Shown piece after piece: positions 51,145-61,001 of a DNA stretch of 64,000 nucleotides. The translations under genes were made by a program, and so were the position numbers. The notes under the pieces are model-generated. The model was not told the DNA's origin, made no database searches, and saw only the letters and a list, made by a program, of their open reading frames with translations. Origin of the DNA: Pseudazoarcus pumilus (GTDB lineage: Bacteria > Pseudomonadota > Gammaproteobacteria > Burkholderiales > Rhodocyclaceae); the NCBI RefSeq assembly GCF_002872475.1, contig NZ_CP025682.1, positions 310,001 to 374,000 on the forward strand, in the 5' to 3' direction. The first letter of the stretch is position 1; each line of letters opens with the position of its first letter.

Positions 51145-52107
51145 TCAGCCGCGCAGGCTGGATGTGATCTGCGCCAGATCGACGGTGCGTGCGCGCTCGG
51201 CGATCTGGCCGGCGTATTGCTGCTGCAGGCCTTTTGCCTGGCCGAACCACTCGGTGAATTCGGCCTTGAGCGCGGCGGTGTCGAGCTTGCGGCCGCCGCC
51301 GTAGTAGCTGATCGCGACCTTGCCGATGGCCCAGGTGGTGGCGAACGAGAAGGCCGCGCCGGTGGCGGTGCCGCCGACGCCACGACCCAGCCCGCCAAAG
51401 ACCTTGCCGAGCAGGCCGCCGACCAGCTTGCGGCCGATCTGCTCGACGTACTGGCCGGTCATGCCGACACCGGCGGCGGCGAGGAAGTCCGTGATGTGGC
51501 CGCGGTCCAGCTCGTAGCCATAGCTCTTGCCGATGCGATACACCAGCCGCAACTGCAGCGGGATGATGGCCATCGAGGCCATGGACTGCGGCAGCAGTTC
51601 GAGCGCGCCGTTGAGGATGGCGGCGTTGAGAATCATGCGGTCGAGTTCGGCGCGATCCGGCAGCGGCGCGGCGCTTGCGGCGGCAACCACGGCTGCCGGA
51701 GCGACTTCCGCCGGCAGGCCGCCGGCAACCGGCGCCTCGGCCACTTCCTCGGCGCGGTGCACGGTGGTTTCGGCCTGGTCGTGGTCGAGTTTCAGCGCGG
51801 CTTCCAGTTTCTGCAGGAAGGCGGTTTCGGCGGGGTCGTGACGACCGTCGGCCTCGACCACGCCGACCGCCATCTCGAAGGCCAGCTGGCGCAGTTCCAG
51901 CGTGTCCAGTGCGGCGGCCGCCGCGCCGAGGTCGGCGCGGCCGAGCAGCACGTCCTGATACAGGCGCATGAAGTCGAGGTCGGCGGCGTCACCGAGCGAT
52001 TCGGCGACGCGGCGCACGTGTTCGCGCTCGGCGCTGTCCTTGCGCCCGTCGGCGAAGGCGGCGAGCAGGCTGATGGTAACGATGGCGCGGGTCTGTTGCG
52101 GATTCAT
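51145..52107 (-). CDS. TerB-like and DUF697 domain protein
   Basis: This 320-residue protein has an N-terminal TerB-like helical domain (about 1-115: LLAAFADGRKDSAEREHVRRVA, GVVEADGRHDPAETAFLQKLEAAL, with the acidic DGR repeats of TerB/DjlA) and an Ala-rich linker. The C-terminal DUF697 domain (about 165-320) reads LNGALELLPQSMASMAIIPLQLRLVYRIGKSYG (quoted in part: LPQSMASMAIIPLQ, RLVYRIGKSYG) and GGRKLDTAALKAEFTEWF. DUF697 regions include hydrophobic helices that may insert into the membrane. Function is unknown; stress or envelope-related roles are guesses. Confidence 0.8.
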   Translation of the reverse strand: MNPQQTRAIVTISLLAAFADGRKDSAEREHVRRVAESLGDAADLDFMRLYQDVLLGRADLGAAAAALDTLELRQLAFEMAVGVVEADGRHDPAETAFLQKLEAALKLDHDQAETTVHRAEEVAEAPVAGGLPAEVAPAAVVAAASAAPLPDRAELDRMILNAAILNGALELLPQSMASMAIIPLQLRLVYRIGKSYGYELDRGHITDFLAAAGVGMTGQYVEQIGRKLVGGLLGKVFGGLGRGVGGTATGAAFSFATTWAIGKVAISYYGGGRKLDTAALKAEFTEWFGQAKGLQQQYAGQIAERARTVDLAQITSSLRG

Positions 52108-52171
52108 CGGAGTTCCTCTTGCAGTCGATAACGGAGCATTGTGGATCGGCCGGTGTCAGTTTTTTGTCCGT

Positions 52172-54673
52172 TCAGCTCGCGCGCAGCAGACTCGCCGGCG
52201 ACATGCGCAACTGGCGCATCAGCCAGTGTGCGCCGAGCGCCAGCGCACCGGTGGCGACGATGACGGCGACGAGCGCGCCCGGCCACCAGGCGATGTCGCC
52301 TTCCAGGCCGATGCGCAGGCGCAGCAGCGCCGTGGCCAGCACGCCGCCGGCGAGCGACGCGAAACTCGAGGTGAGCAGCGCGAGCAGCAGATACTCCAGA
52401 TGCAGGCTGGCGCGGATTGCCGACAGGCGTGCCCCCAGCGTGTGCAGCAGCGTGGCCAGATAGACCTGGCGCAGGCGGTTGGCGGTGACCACGCTGACCA
52501 GCACCAGCAGGCTGGCGGCCAGCGTGACGGCGCCGATCGCGGCCAGTCCGGCCGCGGCGCTGCCAAGCAGGGTGCGTGCCTCGGTCAGCAGCGCGGCCGT
52601 GCGCACCGTCACCACGTTGGGCTGTGCCGCGGCGATGCGGTTCTGCGTGGCGAGCGCGTCGTCGGGGCTCATCCACGCCATGCCGACGTAACGTGTGACG
52701 AAGGGGTCGAGCACGCCGTCCGGAAAGATCGCCTCCAGCCACAGACGGGACTGGAAGCGGCGCTGGCCATAGATCGCGACCAGCTCGGCCTGGAGGTTCC
52801 GACCGCCGATATCGAAGGTGAGCCGATCGCCTACCGCGAGTCCCAACTGCTCGGCTTCGCGGTCCTCCATTGCGACCACCGGCGGGCCATCGTAGTCCTG
52901 CGGCCACCACGCGCCCTCGCGCAGCACGACGTCGTCGAAGTTGTCCTGCAGGTGGCTCATCTTGTGCTCGTCGCGCGCTTCCATGCGCCGGCGCGCATCC
53001 TCACTGTCGGCCAGCACCGCGTCGCCGACGCGTGCCAGCCGCCCCAGCACCAGCGGCGCCAGCGCATGTCGTTGGAGGCTGGGCGCTTCGCGCAGCAGGG
53101 TCTCGAAGCCCTCGCGCTGTGTCGGGGCGATGTCGTAGAAGACCAGGGCCGAGGCATTCTCCGGCACGGTCTCGTCGATGGTCTGCAGCAGTGCCAGCAC
53201 GACCAGGGTCGAGGCCACCAGCAGCGTCATCGCCGAGCCCAGCGAGAGCAGGGTCGGGCGCAGCGGCGAGTCGCGCCGGTACAGGCCGGACAGTGCGAGC
53301 CGCGCGGCGAAGCGTCCGGCCAGCGCAGGGTGGTCGGCCAGTCGGCGCGCGAGCGCGCGCAGGCCGCGCACCAGCGCCTCCAGCAGTGCCAGCATGACGA
53401 GCAGCGCGAGGATGAAGCCGGCGCCGAAGCGCGCATCGGGCATCGCGACCACGACCAGTGCGGTGAGCGCGAGGCCGGATGCGGCGGTGAGCGTGCGCCA
53501 GCGCGCCGGCAGGTGCGTGCGCGTTCCCGCGAGGCCGCGAAACAGCGCGGCCGGGCTGACCGACAAGGCGCGTCCCAGTGCCGGCAGCGCGAACGTCAGT
53601 GCGGTGAGCACGCCGAAGCACCAGGCCAGTGCCAGCGGCGCGATCAGGGCCGCCGCGCTGGCGGAGAGCGGCAGACGTTCGCCGATCACGCCGGTGCCGA
53701 CGAGGGCCAGTGCGCCGCCGACAATCACGCCGGCGAGGCTCGCTGCGCCGGCCAGCATGCCGACCTGCAGCAGCACCATGGCGGCCAGCTGGCCGTCGCG
53801 CAGGCCGACTGCGCGCAGTGTGGCGAGGGTGCCGAGCTTGCCCTGCAGCCAGGCCTGAACGCTGTTGAACACCCCCAGGCCGCCGATGAACAGGGCCGAG
53901 AAGCCGATCAGCAGCACGCCCGAGCCGAGCTGACCGAGTACTTCGCCCAGGCGTGCGTTGCGTTCGGTGAAGGTGCGCAGTTCGGCTTCCGAATCGGGGT
54001 GCGCGGCGACGAAGGCCTCGCGCCATGCGTCGGGCGGCCGGTCGGTGACGACGCGGTAGTGATACTCGGGGCGCGCTCCGGGGGCGAGCAGTCCGGTATC
54101 GGACAGGGCGGCATCCAGAATCAGCACCGGCGGGCCGCGCCAGTCGGCGCGCAGGCTGCGGTCGGGCTGGCGCAGCGTGATCGCGCGCACCTGCATCGCG
54201 GTGAAGCCGACTTCGATGGAATCACCCACGGTCAGCCCGAGGCGACTGGCGACGAGCGGATCGATGGCGATGCCGTGCACGCCCGCGCGCGGCGCCAGTA
54301 CCGTGGTCAGTCGCCCGGTCGGTTCGAGTTCGACGCGGCCGACCAGCGGATAGACCGCGTCGACCGCCTGCAACTCGACGAGCTGGGCGTCGCCGCCATC
54401 GCCCATCAGCATGGTGCGCATTTCGACCATGCGCGATACCGTGCCGTGCGCATTCATCCAGGCGCGCGTGTCCTCGGACAGCGGGGCGCGCGTGCGCACC
54501 TCGACGTCGCCGCCGAACAGTGCGCGCGTGTCGGCCAGAAGCGCGTCGCCCACTTGTCGATATACCCCGCCGCTGGCCGCGATCAGCGCCACGCCCAGCG
54601 CCAGGCAGGCACACAGGACCCACAGCGTGCGCCCCGCCCCGCGCAGGTCGCGCCAGGCCAGCTCAAGCAGCAT
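52172..54673 (-). CDS. ABC transporter permease, YbbP-like (FtsX family)
   Basis: This 833-residue permease has one N-terminal helix, a large periplasmic MacB-like domain (about 45-250), and two FtsX cores of three to four helices each (about 255-400 and 690-830), with another periplasmic domain between (about 490-690). Motifs include GKLGTLATLRAVGLRDGQLAAM and LATLLHTLGARLSAIRASLHLE. It matches YbbP of E. coli in size and plan; such proteins export or extract lipophilic compounds rather than import. A GTG at 54679 is an alternative start. It overlaps the end of the ATPase gene by 11 bases. Confidence 0.88.
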   Translation of the reverse strand: MLLELAWRDLRGAGRTLWVLCACLALGVALIAASGGVYRQVGDALLADTRALFGGDVEVRTRAPLSEDTRAWMNAHGTVSRMVEMRTMLMGDGGDAQLVELQAVDAVYPLVGRVELEPTGRLTTVLAPRAGVHGIAIDPLVASRLGLTVGDSIEVGFTAMQVRAITLRQPDRSLRADWRGPPVLILDAALSDTGLLAPGARPEYHYRVVTDRPPDAWREAFVAAHPDSEAELRTFTERNARLGEVLGQLGSGVLLIGFSALFIGGLGVFNSVQAWLQGKLGTLATLRAVGLRDGQLAAMVLLQVGMLAGAASLAGVIVGGALALVGTGVIGERLPLSASAAALIAPLALAWCFGVLTALTFALPALGRALSVSPAALFRGLAGTRTHLPARWRTLTAASGLALTALVVVAMPDARFGAGFILALLVMLALLEALVRGLRALARRLADHPALAGRFAARLALSGLYRRDSPLRPTLLSLGSAMTLLVASTLVVLALLQTIDETVPENASALVFYDIAPTQREGFETLLREAPSLQRHALAPLVLGRLARVGDAVLADSEDARRRMEARDEHKMSHLQDNFDDVVLREGAWWPQDYDGPPVVAMEDREAEQLGLAVGDRLTFDIGGRNLQAELVAIYGQRRFQSRLWLEAIFPDGVLDPFVTRYVGMAWMSPDDALATQNRIAAAQPNVVTVRTAALLTEARTLLGSAAAGLAAIGAVTLAASLLVLVSVVTANRLRQVYLATLLHTLGARLSAIRASLHLEYLLLALLTSSFASLAGGVLATALLRLRIGLEGDIAWWPGALVAVIVATGALALGAHWLMRQLRMSPASLLRAS

Positions 54674-55358
54674 GCGCACGGGTCACGGCTCCGGTGTCGT
54701 CATGCAGGTGCCCGTCGCCAAGACGCAGCACGCGGTCGCAGCGGCGCGCCAGCGCCATGTCGTGGGTCACCAGCACCAGCGTGGTGTCGGTCTCGCGGTG
54801 CAGGTCGAGCAACAGCTCGGCCACGGCCGCGCCGGTGCGGTCGTCCAGATTGCCGGTGGGTTCGTCGGCGAGCAGCAGCTTCGGTCGGTGCACCAGTGCG
54901 CGGGCGATGGCCACGCGCTGCTGTTCGCCGCCGGACAACTCGGCCGGGTGGTGATGCAGGCGCGCGCCCAGACCGACGGTGTCGAGCATCGCGCGGGCGC
55001 GCTCGCGCGCATCGCGCCGACCGGCGATCTCGAGCGGCAGCGCGGCGTTGTCGAGGGCGGTGAGGCTGGGCACCAGGTGGAAGGACTGGAACACGATGCC
55101 CATGCGGTCGCGGCGCAGGTCGGCGAGTGCGTCGGCGTCGAGCGCGTCGAGTGCGACCCCGTCGAAGAGCACGCGGCCCGAGGCGGGCCGTTCCAGCCCG
55201 GCGAGCAGCAGCAACAGCGAAGTCTTGCCCGAGCCGGACGGCCCGGCGATGGCGATGCGCTGGCCCGCGGCGATGTCGAGATCGACCGCGCGCAGGATGT
55301 CGATGCGCGTGGTCTCCATCGTGTAGTGCATGGACAGGTTTTGCAGGCGGATCATCAT
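54663..55358 (-). CDS. ABC transporter ATP-binding protein, YbbA-like
   Basis: This 231-residue ATPase of the LolD/MacB-type exporter group has Walker A GPSGSGKT (39-46), signature LSGGEQQR (141-148), Walker B LLLADEP (161-167) and the H-loop VLVTHD. It powers the FtsX-type permease encoded directly downstream. The start at 55358 is ATGATG; the second Met is equally possible. It is divergent from the diguanylate cyclase, 112 bases away. Confidence 0.93.
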   Translation of the reverse strand: MMIRLQNLSMHYTMETTRIDILRAVDLDIAAGQRIAIAGPSGSGKTSLLLLLAGLERPASGRVLFDGVALDALDADALADLRRDRMGIVFQSFHLVPSLTALDNAALPLEIAGRRDARERARAMLDTVGLGARLHHHPAELSGGEQQRVAIARALVHRPKLLLADEPTGNLDDRTGAAVAELLLDLHRETDTTLVLVTHDMALARRCDRVLRLGDGHLHDDTGAVTRAHAA

Positions 55359-55470
55359 GGGTTCCCGTATGGCACGCGTGAGGGACTATTTCACGCCTGG
55401 ATGGTTCTCGGTACGGCCTCGCCGGATTGGCCGCGCACGGTTTTCGGCGGATACTGATTGACATGTCAGA

Positions 55471-58161
55471 GTGCGCGAATTCATGAGTATCGAACCGCCG
55501 CCCGATGCCTTCGACCGGGCTGGCCCGGCCGCGGCTCGCCGGCTTGGCCCGGTGCTGCGTCGCGTCGCGATCGCCGTGCTGGCGCTTTTCGTGGCGCTGG
55601 GTGTGCACTGGAGCCTGTTGCTGCGCGGTCACGCGGAGCAACAGGCCAACGCCGAGGCCAGGGTGCATCAACGCAGTGCCCAGCTCGCGCATGCGCTGGC
55701 GCTGCAGGTGGGCACACTGGTGACCGACATCGACTACATGGTGCGGACCCTCGCCGATACGCGCGCAGCAGGCAGCGAGCGCGAATTCCTGCGTACCCAG
55801 CGCCTCGTAGAGGCGGGCTTGCCGCTCGGTGCGCTGGTGCAGGTGGCGGTGGCCGACGCGCGCGGGCTCGTCGTCCATTCCAATCTGCGCGACGATGTCG
55901 GCGATCCGGTGTCGATCGGCGATCGCGCGCATTTCGTGTTCCATGCCGACGCGGGCGAGGACCGCCTGTTCATCAGCGAGCCGGTGCTCGGCCGTGTCTC
56001 AGGACGCTGGTCGGTGCAATTCACCCGCCGCATCGAGCGCGACGGCGTGTTCGATGGCGTGGTCGTACTGTCGATCGCGCCCGAATACCTGTCGAGTTCG
56101 TTCCGCGACATCTTCCCGGACCCGGGCGATACCGTACTGCTCGCACGCGAGGACGGGGTATATCTGGCGCGCTCGCATCGTTTTGACGAGATCGTCGGTG
56201 ATCGAGCCGGCCTGACCCACGCGTTCATGCGCGCGCCCAATGCGCGCGAGGGGCTGTCGCGCGCGGCCAGCGTGGTCGACGGCACCGACCGCTTCTACGC
56301 CTTTCATCGTGTCGACGGCTATCCGCTGGTGGTCAGCGTCGGGCTTGATGCCAGCGCAGAGCTCGACACGGTGCGCGATGCCATCGCCGCGTCGCGCGTC
56401 GAGAACGCGGTGGCCACCGGCGTGGTGCTGCTCGCCGGGGTTTTGCTGGCGTGGATGTTCCTGCTGCGCGAGCGCAATAGCGCGGCGCTGGCCGACAGCC
56501 GCGAGCGCTTGGAACTCGCGCTGGCCGGCGGCGAGCTGGGCACCTGGGACTTGGACGTGCCCAGCGGCAACACGCGCTTCGACGAGCGCTGGGCCGCAAT
56601 GCTGGGCTATCGCCTCGCCGAGCTCGAAGAGAGCGTCGCCACCTGGGAGAATCTCGTGCACCCGGACGACTGGCCGGCCGTCGACGCGGCGCTTGCGCGG
56701 CATCTGTCCGGCCGGGCGGCGCACTACGAGTCCGAACATCGCATGCGTCATCGCGACGGCCGCTGGATCTGGGTACTCGATCGCGGGCGCGTGGTCGAGC
56801 GCGCCGCCGACGGTTCCGCGATACGCATGACCGGCACGCATGCGGACATCACCTCGCGCAAGCTCGCCGAGGCGGCCATCGCCGAGTCGCGCGAGCGGCT
56901 CGAGAAGCTGGTCGCGGAGGTGCCCGGCGTGGTCTACCAGTTCCTGATGCGACCGGATGGCAGCACCTGTTTTCCGTATGCGAGTCCGGGCATACGCGCG
57001 GTATACGGCGTGGATGCGGCCCAGGCCGCCGCTTCGGCCGAGAAGGTGTTCGAGATCATCCATCCGGACGACTTCGAGCGCGTGACGGCGTCGATCCGCG
57101 AGTCGGCCGAGCGGCTTGCGCCCTGGCGTTGCGAGTATCGCGTGCGCGATGCCGACGGCAGTGTGCGCTGGCTGCTCGGACATTCCAACCCGCAGCGTCT
57201 GGCCAGCGGCGCGACGCTGTGGCATGGCTACATCTACGACGTCACCGAACAGCATCTGGCCGCGGCGGAACTGGAGGTCGGCCGTCAGCGCCTGATGACC
57301 CTGCTCGAGCGCTTCCCCGGCGGCGTGCTGATGGAGGACGCGCGCGACGTGGTGGTCATTGCCAACGACACCTTGTGCGAATTGTTCGGCCTGTCGCTGG
57401 TCGGGGCCGACCTGATCGGTCTGGGCCATGCCGAGCTGGTCGTGCGGCTCGGGCCCGAGCGCAGCGGCTGGCTGCACGAGCCGGAGAGCGCAGCGCGCGG
57501 CGAGCAGCGGCGCACGATCGAGATCGCGGCTGGCGCGGGGCATGCGCTCGAGGTCGACTGGGTGCCGATCTTGCGCGAAGGCGAGCGGCTGGGGCGCGTG
57601 TGGCTGGTGCGTGACATCAGCGAACGCAAGCAGCGCGAAGTCGCGCTCGAGAAGCTGGCCGCGACCGATACCCTGACGGGCCTGCCCAACCGGCGCAGCT
57701 TCCTGTCCCGCCTGAGCGAGGCGGCGCGCGACGCGCGGCACCGCGCCGGTGCTGCCGGTGTCGTGATGATGCTCGACATCGATCACTTCAAGCGCGTCAA
57801 CGACACCTGGGGCCACGCGGTGGGCGACGAGGTGTTGCAGCACTTCGCCGAGGTGGTGCGCCAGAGTCTGCGTCGCGGCGACGCGGCCGGTCGCCTCGGC
57901 GGCGAGGAGTTCGCGGTGCTGCTGCCCGGCACCGGCGCCGAGGATGGCCGGGTGCTGGCCGAGCGCCTGCGCGAACGTATCGAGACGCAACCTGCGGTCA
58001 CTTCCGTTGGGGAGATCGCGATTACCGTGAGCATCGGCGTGGCGGCGCTTGGCAAGCGTGCCGAGCAGGCGCTCGAACTTGCCGACGGCGCGCTCTACCG
58101 CGCCAAGTCGTCGGGACGCAATCGGGTGTGCGTGGCCGATGCGACAGCGGTCGCTCAGTAG
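55471..58161 (+). CDS. Cache-PAS-PAS-PAS-GGEEF diguanylate cyclase
   Basis: This 896-residue protein has a membrane helix (about 28-50), a periplasmic double-Cache-like sensor (about 55-300), a second helix (about 310-330), three PAS domains (about 345-470, 475-600, 610-725) and a GGDEF domain (about 730-890). The active-site motif GGEEF is intact at 810-814, and RRGD at 801-804 forms the inhibitory I-site five residues before it. It should make c-di-GMP under product feedback. The start taken is the GTG at 55471, with the ATG at 55483 as alternative. The 3' end overlaps the convergent deaminase by seven bases. Confidence 0.9.
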   Translation: MREFMSIEPPPDAFDRAGPAAARRLGPVLRRVAIAVLALFVALGVHWSLLLRGHAEQQANAEARVHQRSAQLAHALALQVGTLVTDIDYMVRTLADTRAAGSEREFLRTQRLVEAGLPLGALVQVAVADARGLVVHSNLRDDVGDPVSIGDRAHFVFHADAGEDRLFISEPVLGRVSGRWSVQFTRRIERDGVFDGVVVLSIAPEYLSSSFRDIFPDPGDTVLLAREDGVYLARSHRFDEIVGDRAGLTHAFMRAPNAREGLSRAASVVDGTDRFYAFHRVDGYPLVVSVGLDASAELDTVRDAIAASRVENAVATGVVLLAGVLLAWMFLLRERNSAALADSRERLELALAGGELGTWDLDVPSGNTRFDERWAAMLGYRLAELEESVATWENLVHPDDWPAVDAALARHLSGRAAHYESEHRMRHRDGRWIWVLDRGRVVERAADGSAIRMTGTHADITSRKLAEAAIAESRERLEKLVAEVPGVVYQFLMRPDGSTCFPYASPGIRAVYGVDAAQAAASAEKVFEIIHPDDFERVTASIRESAERLAPWRCEYRVRDADGSVRWLLGHSNPQRLASGATLWHGYIYDVTEQHLAAAELEVGRQRLMTLLERFPGGVLMEDARDVVVIANDTLCELFGLSLVGADLIGLGHAELVVRLGPERSGWLHEPESAARGEQRRTIEIAAGAGHALEVDWVPILREGERLGRVWLVRDISERKQREVALEKLAATDTLTGLPNRRSFLSRLSEAARDARHRAGAAGVVMMLDIDHFKRVNDTWGHAVGDEVLQHFAEVVRQSLRRGDAAGRLGGEEFAVLLPGTGAEDGRVLAERLRERIETQPAVTSVGEIAITVSIGVAALGKRAEQALELADGALYRAKSSGRNRVCVADATAVAQ

Positions 58162-58697
58162 ATGCGCCCGCCCGTGTCGCGGTAACGCAGCAGCAGCGCG
58201 CGCGCCTCGTCGGCGAGGCAGTCGCGGCGCACTTCGATGCCGCGCTCGACGAGAGACGCGACCCAATCGGGAGGCTTGGCGCCTTCGTCGAAGCCGATCG
58301 CCTCGGCGTCCGCACCGTCGGCGCCACACACCAGGGTACGCACGCCGGAGAACGGAATCGCGCCCAGGCACATGGCGCACGGGGCACATGTGGACACCAG
58401 CGTGTGCGGCCCGCAGGTGGCCAGGTCGTGTGTTCCCAAACGCTGCTGCGCACGCAGCAGCGCCACCATTTCGGCGTGCAGGCAGGAGGCGTGCGCGGCG
58501 ATTACGCGGTTGACCCCGATGGCGACCAGCCGGTTGCGGGCGTCGAGCACCAACGCGCCGAACGGTCCGCCGCCGTCGTCGATGTTGCGCGCGGCCGCGT
58601 CGATGGCGAATCGCATCGCGTCCTCGTCGCTGGCGAAGCCTTGCGGCGGCGCATCGAGCGCATCGAGCCACTCGGGGAGGGTCAGCGCGAACCGCAT
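58155..58697 (-). CDS. Nucleoside/guanine deaminase-like zinc enzyme
   Basis: This 180-residue protein of the cytidine/deoxycytidylate deaminase superfamily has HAE (74-76) and the CAPCAMC motif, with C107 and C110 completing the zinc site and E76 as the proton shuttle. GGPFGALVLDARNRLVAIGVN is typical of the guanine deaminase/TadA-like branch. The size and C-terminus fit a small-molecule purine or pyrimidine deaminase better than tRNA adenosine deaminase. If it is a guanine deaminase it would feed the purine route seen at 27427-29902, but it is far from that operon. Confidence 0.87.
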   Translation of the reverse strand: MRFALTLPEWLDALDAPPQGFASDEDAMRFAIDAAARNIDDGGGPFGALVLDARNRLVAIGVNRVIAAHASCLHAEMVALLRAQQRLGTHDLATCGPHTLVSTCAPCAMCLGAIPFSGVRTLVCGADGADAEAIGFDEGAKPPDWVASLVERGIEVRRDCLADEARALLLRYRDTGGRIY

Positions 58698-58716
58698 TGC
58701 TTCGTTCCCGCCCCGG

Positions 58717-59376
58717 TCAGAAACGACGCATCAGGCCGAGGTGCCAGCTGCGCACCTCCGGGCGGTCGCGCACCCGCTCGACCGGGCTGCCGTCGGCCAG
58801 CCGCGAGGTATAGCGCAGCGCGCCGTAGCGGATCTCGCGCAGGCCCAGGCGCGCCGACCACGCCTCGCCCAGGCGCAGGTTCACGCCGAGGCCGAGCAGC
58901 GCGCCGCCGCGCCAGCCGGCCTCGTCGTAGGTGCTGCTCGAGGGCGAGGACTTTCTCTCGCGCAGACGACCGTAGGACCAGCCGCCCTCGACGTAGAGCG
59001 AGAAGGCGTCGTTTACGTGCAGCGTCGGCTGGACGCTGATCGCGAAGGCATAGGGAATGTCGTAGCGGAAGCGGGCGGGCTCCTCGGGGATGGACAGCGC
59101 GAATTCGGTGTTGCTCGCGCCCGCGCGCCCTTCGACGGCGATCGAGAGGCGATCCGCGGCCTGCCAGCGATGACCGAGTACGAGGCTGCCGGCCTGGCCG
59201 CGCGCGCGATCGGTGTAGCTGTTGTCGGGCGGGCCTTCGAGCGTGAAGTAATGGGGTTCGAATGTGATACGCTCGTGCGCCCCCTCGAGACCCCAGTAGA
59301 AGCCGTCTGCCAAGGCCTGGCCGGCGAGCGGGAACGTCGCGGCCAGCGCCAGGAGGCATGCGCGGATGCGGATCAT
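58717..59376 (-). CDS. Outer-membrane beta-barrel protein
   Basis: This 219-residue protein has a signal peptide (MIRIRACLLALAATFPLAG to ALA) and alternating amphipathic strands (SLVLGHRWQAADRLSIAVEG, FSLYVEGGWSYGRL, GGALLGLGVNLRLG), and ends in the barrel-assembly signature HLGLMRRF with terminal Phe. It resembles small eight-stranded barrels of the OmpW/OmpA-like or porin-family type. No specific ligand is suggested. The start is the ATG at 59376; the upstream part of the frame is non-coding. It follows the deaminase gene's 5' end by 19 bases in the opposite order on the same strand. Confidence 0.82.
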   Translation of the reverse strand: MIRIRACLLALAATFPLAGQALADGFYWGLEGAHERITFEPHYFTLEGPPDNSYTDRARGQAGSLVLGHRWQAADRLSIAVEGRAGASNTEFALSIPEEPARFRYDIPYAFAISVQPTLHVNDAFSLYVEGGWSYGRLRERKSSPSSSTYDEAGWRGGALLGLGVNLRLGEAWSARLGLREIRYGALRYTSRLADGSPVERVRDRPEVRSWHLGLMRRF

Positions 59377-59843
59377 GTCGGTTTCCCCGTGATGCGGTGC
59401 CTCGCCGATGATAGGGGCGAGCGCCACGCGGTGTCCATCGCGCACCGCATCCGCGCCCGTGCGCAGGGCAGTCGTGGGCGCTGCGCTGCCCAGTGCGGGA
59501 CGCGAGCGGACATCGGTCGATACCTGTGCTATCGAATCAAGCGATCACGAGAGTCCTTATCAAACGGGGTCTTTGCCTTTAACATCTGCGCGGAGCGATT
59601 TCTTCGCGCATGTTCCGGCCGAGGGTCGGAGTCAGTACGCGCGACGGGTGCGACCGACGACACGGTTCCGGTTCGCATCCGCTCGGCAGGCGGTCCGCGT
59701 TACGCCCCAGGTCGATGCCGTCGTCCGCAGGTCTTGCGGATGCGATGTCGCAACCGGGGCGCGAGACATCGCGCGCTGCCGTCGGGTCGGCGGAACGATT
59801 CCGCTGCCCGTTTCTTGGTTTTGAACCGTATATGGAGATAGAC
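59377..59843. promoter_or_regulatory. Divergent control region between the barrel protein and glxR
   Basis: This 467-base gap has no convincing gene. It contains the inverted repeats TCCGCA-GGTCT-TGCGGA (59724-59740) and GCGATGTC/GACATCGC (59742-59749 and 59765-59772) in what should be the glxR leader, and GGAGA at 59834-59838 as the glxR ribosome site. No promoter could be assigned with confidence. Confidence 0.4.
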
Positions 59844-60731
59844 ATGGCGAAAATTGGATTCATTGGTCTGGGCATCATGGGCGCGCCGATGGCGGGTCAC
59901 CTGCAGGCGGGCGGTCACGAGCTGTTCGTGCACGACGTCAAGGAGCCGCCCGCAGACCTCGTCAGCGGCGGTGCCAAGGCCTGCGCCAGCGGCGCGGAAG
60001 TGGCCAAGAACGCCGACGTCATCATCACGATGGTGCCGGACACCCCGCACGTCGAGGCCGTGCTGTTCGGCGAAAATGGCGTCGCGGCCGGCCTGTCCAA
60101 GGGCAAGATCGTGGTCGACATGAGCTCGATCTCGCCGATCGCGACCAAGCAGTTCGCCAAGCGCATCAACGAGCTGGGCTGCGAATACGTCGATGCGCCG
60201 GTCTCCGGCGGTGAGGTGGGTGCCAAGGCCGCCTCGCTGACGATCATGGTCGGCGGTTCCGAGGCGACCTTCGAGAAGGTCAAGCCGCTGTTCGACCTGA
60301 TGGGCAAGAACATCACCCTGGTCGGCGGCAACGGCGACGGTCAGACCACCAAGGTGGCCAACCAGATCATCGTCGCGCTCAACATCCAGGCGGTGTCCGA
60401 GGCGCTGCTGTTCGCCTCCAAGGCCGGTGCCGACCCCGCGAAGGTGCGTCAGGCGCTGATGGGTGGCTTCGCTTCGTCGAAGATCCTCGAAGTGCATGGC
60501 GAGCGCATGGTCAAGCGCACCTTCAACCCGGGTTTCCGCATCGAGCTGCACCAGAAGGACCTGAACCTTGCCCTGCAGGGTGCCAAGTCGCTGGGCGTGT
60601 CGCTGCCGAATACCGCGATGGCCCAGGAGCTGATGAACGCCTGCGCCGCCAACGGCATGTCGGGCCTGGATCACTCGGCGCTGTGCCGTGCGGTCGAGAT
60701 GATGGCCAACCATCAGATCGCCGAAGGCTGA
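59844..60731 (+). CDS. glxR: 2-hydroxy-3-oxopropionate (tartronate semialdehyde) reductase
   Basis: This 295-residue enzyme of the beta-hydroxyacid dehydrogenase family has the NAD(P) motif GFIGLGIMGAPMA (5-17), the substrate loop DAPVSGGEVGAKAASLTIMVGG (117 onward; DAPVSGG is the hallmark), the catalytic Lys K170 in TTKVANQ, and NPGFRIELHQKDLNLAL. These match GlxR/GarR, which reduces tartronate semialdehyde to D-glycerate after glyoxylate carboligation. The start is the ATG at 59844 with GGAGA upstream. Pyruvate kinase follows after 270 bases and a terminator, an arrangement known from glyoxylate (gcl-hyi-glxR) clusters. Confidence 0.93.
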   Translation: MAKIGFIGLGIMGAPMAGHLQAGGHELFVHDVKEPPADLVSGGAKACASGAEVAKNADVIITMVPDTPHVEAVLFGENGVAAGLSKGKIVVDMSSISPIATKQFAKRINELGCEYVDAPVSGGEVGAKAASLTIMVGGSEATFEKVKPLFDLMGKNITLVGGNGDGQTTKVANQIIVALNIQAVSEALLFASKAGADPAKVRQALMGGFASSKILEVHGERMVKRTFNPGFRIELHQKDLNLALQGAKSLGVSLPNTAMAQELMNACAANGMSGLDHSALCRAVEMMANHQIAEG

Positions 60732-60801
60732 TCTTCGCGATCCGCTCCGCGCGGGCGGATTGCGAAACAACGGGGTGCCGCCGCGTGCGGCGGGATTCCG
60801 G

Positions 60802-60838
60802 ATGCCGGTCGCCAGCGTGCGACCGGCATCGGATTTTA
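60802..60838 (+). terminator. Rho-independent terminator after glxR
   Basis: ATGCCGGTCGC (60802-60812) and GCGACCGGCAT (60819-60829) form a perfect 11-bp stem with a six-base loop, followed by CGGATTTTA. A further weaker dyad around GATCCGC/GGCGGAT lies just after the stop (about 60741-60765). The rest of the glxR-pyk gap up to 61001 shows no gene. Confidence 0.75.
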
Positions 60839-61001
60839 TGGAAGTGGAAGACCGGGCCGCAGGGTGCCGGTCGGGCCAATCCGGCGCGTTACGGATGCCG
60901 AGCGCAGCCGTAAGCGTACATCAGGGCGTAACGATCGCCGCGTAGCCTGTACGAGTAGCCACCGGATTTTGAGTAGTCATCGTTTCATTCAGGACAATAA
61001 A

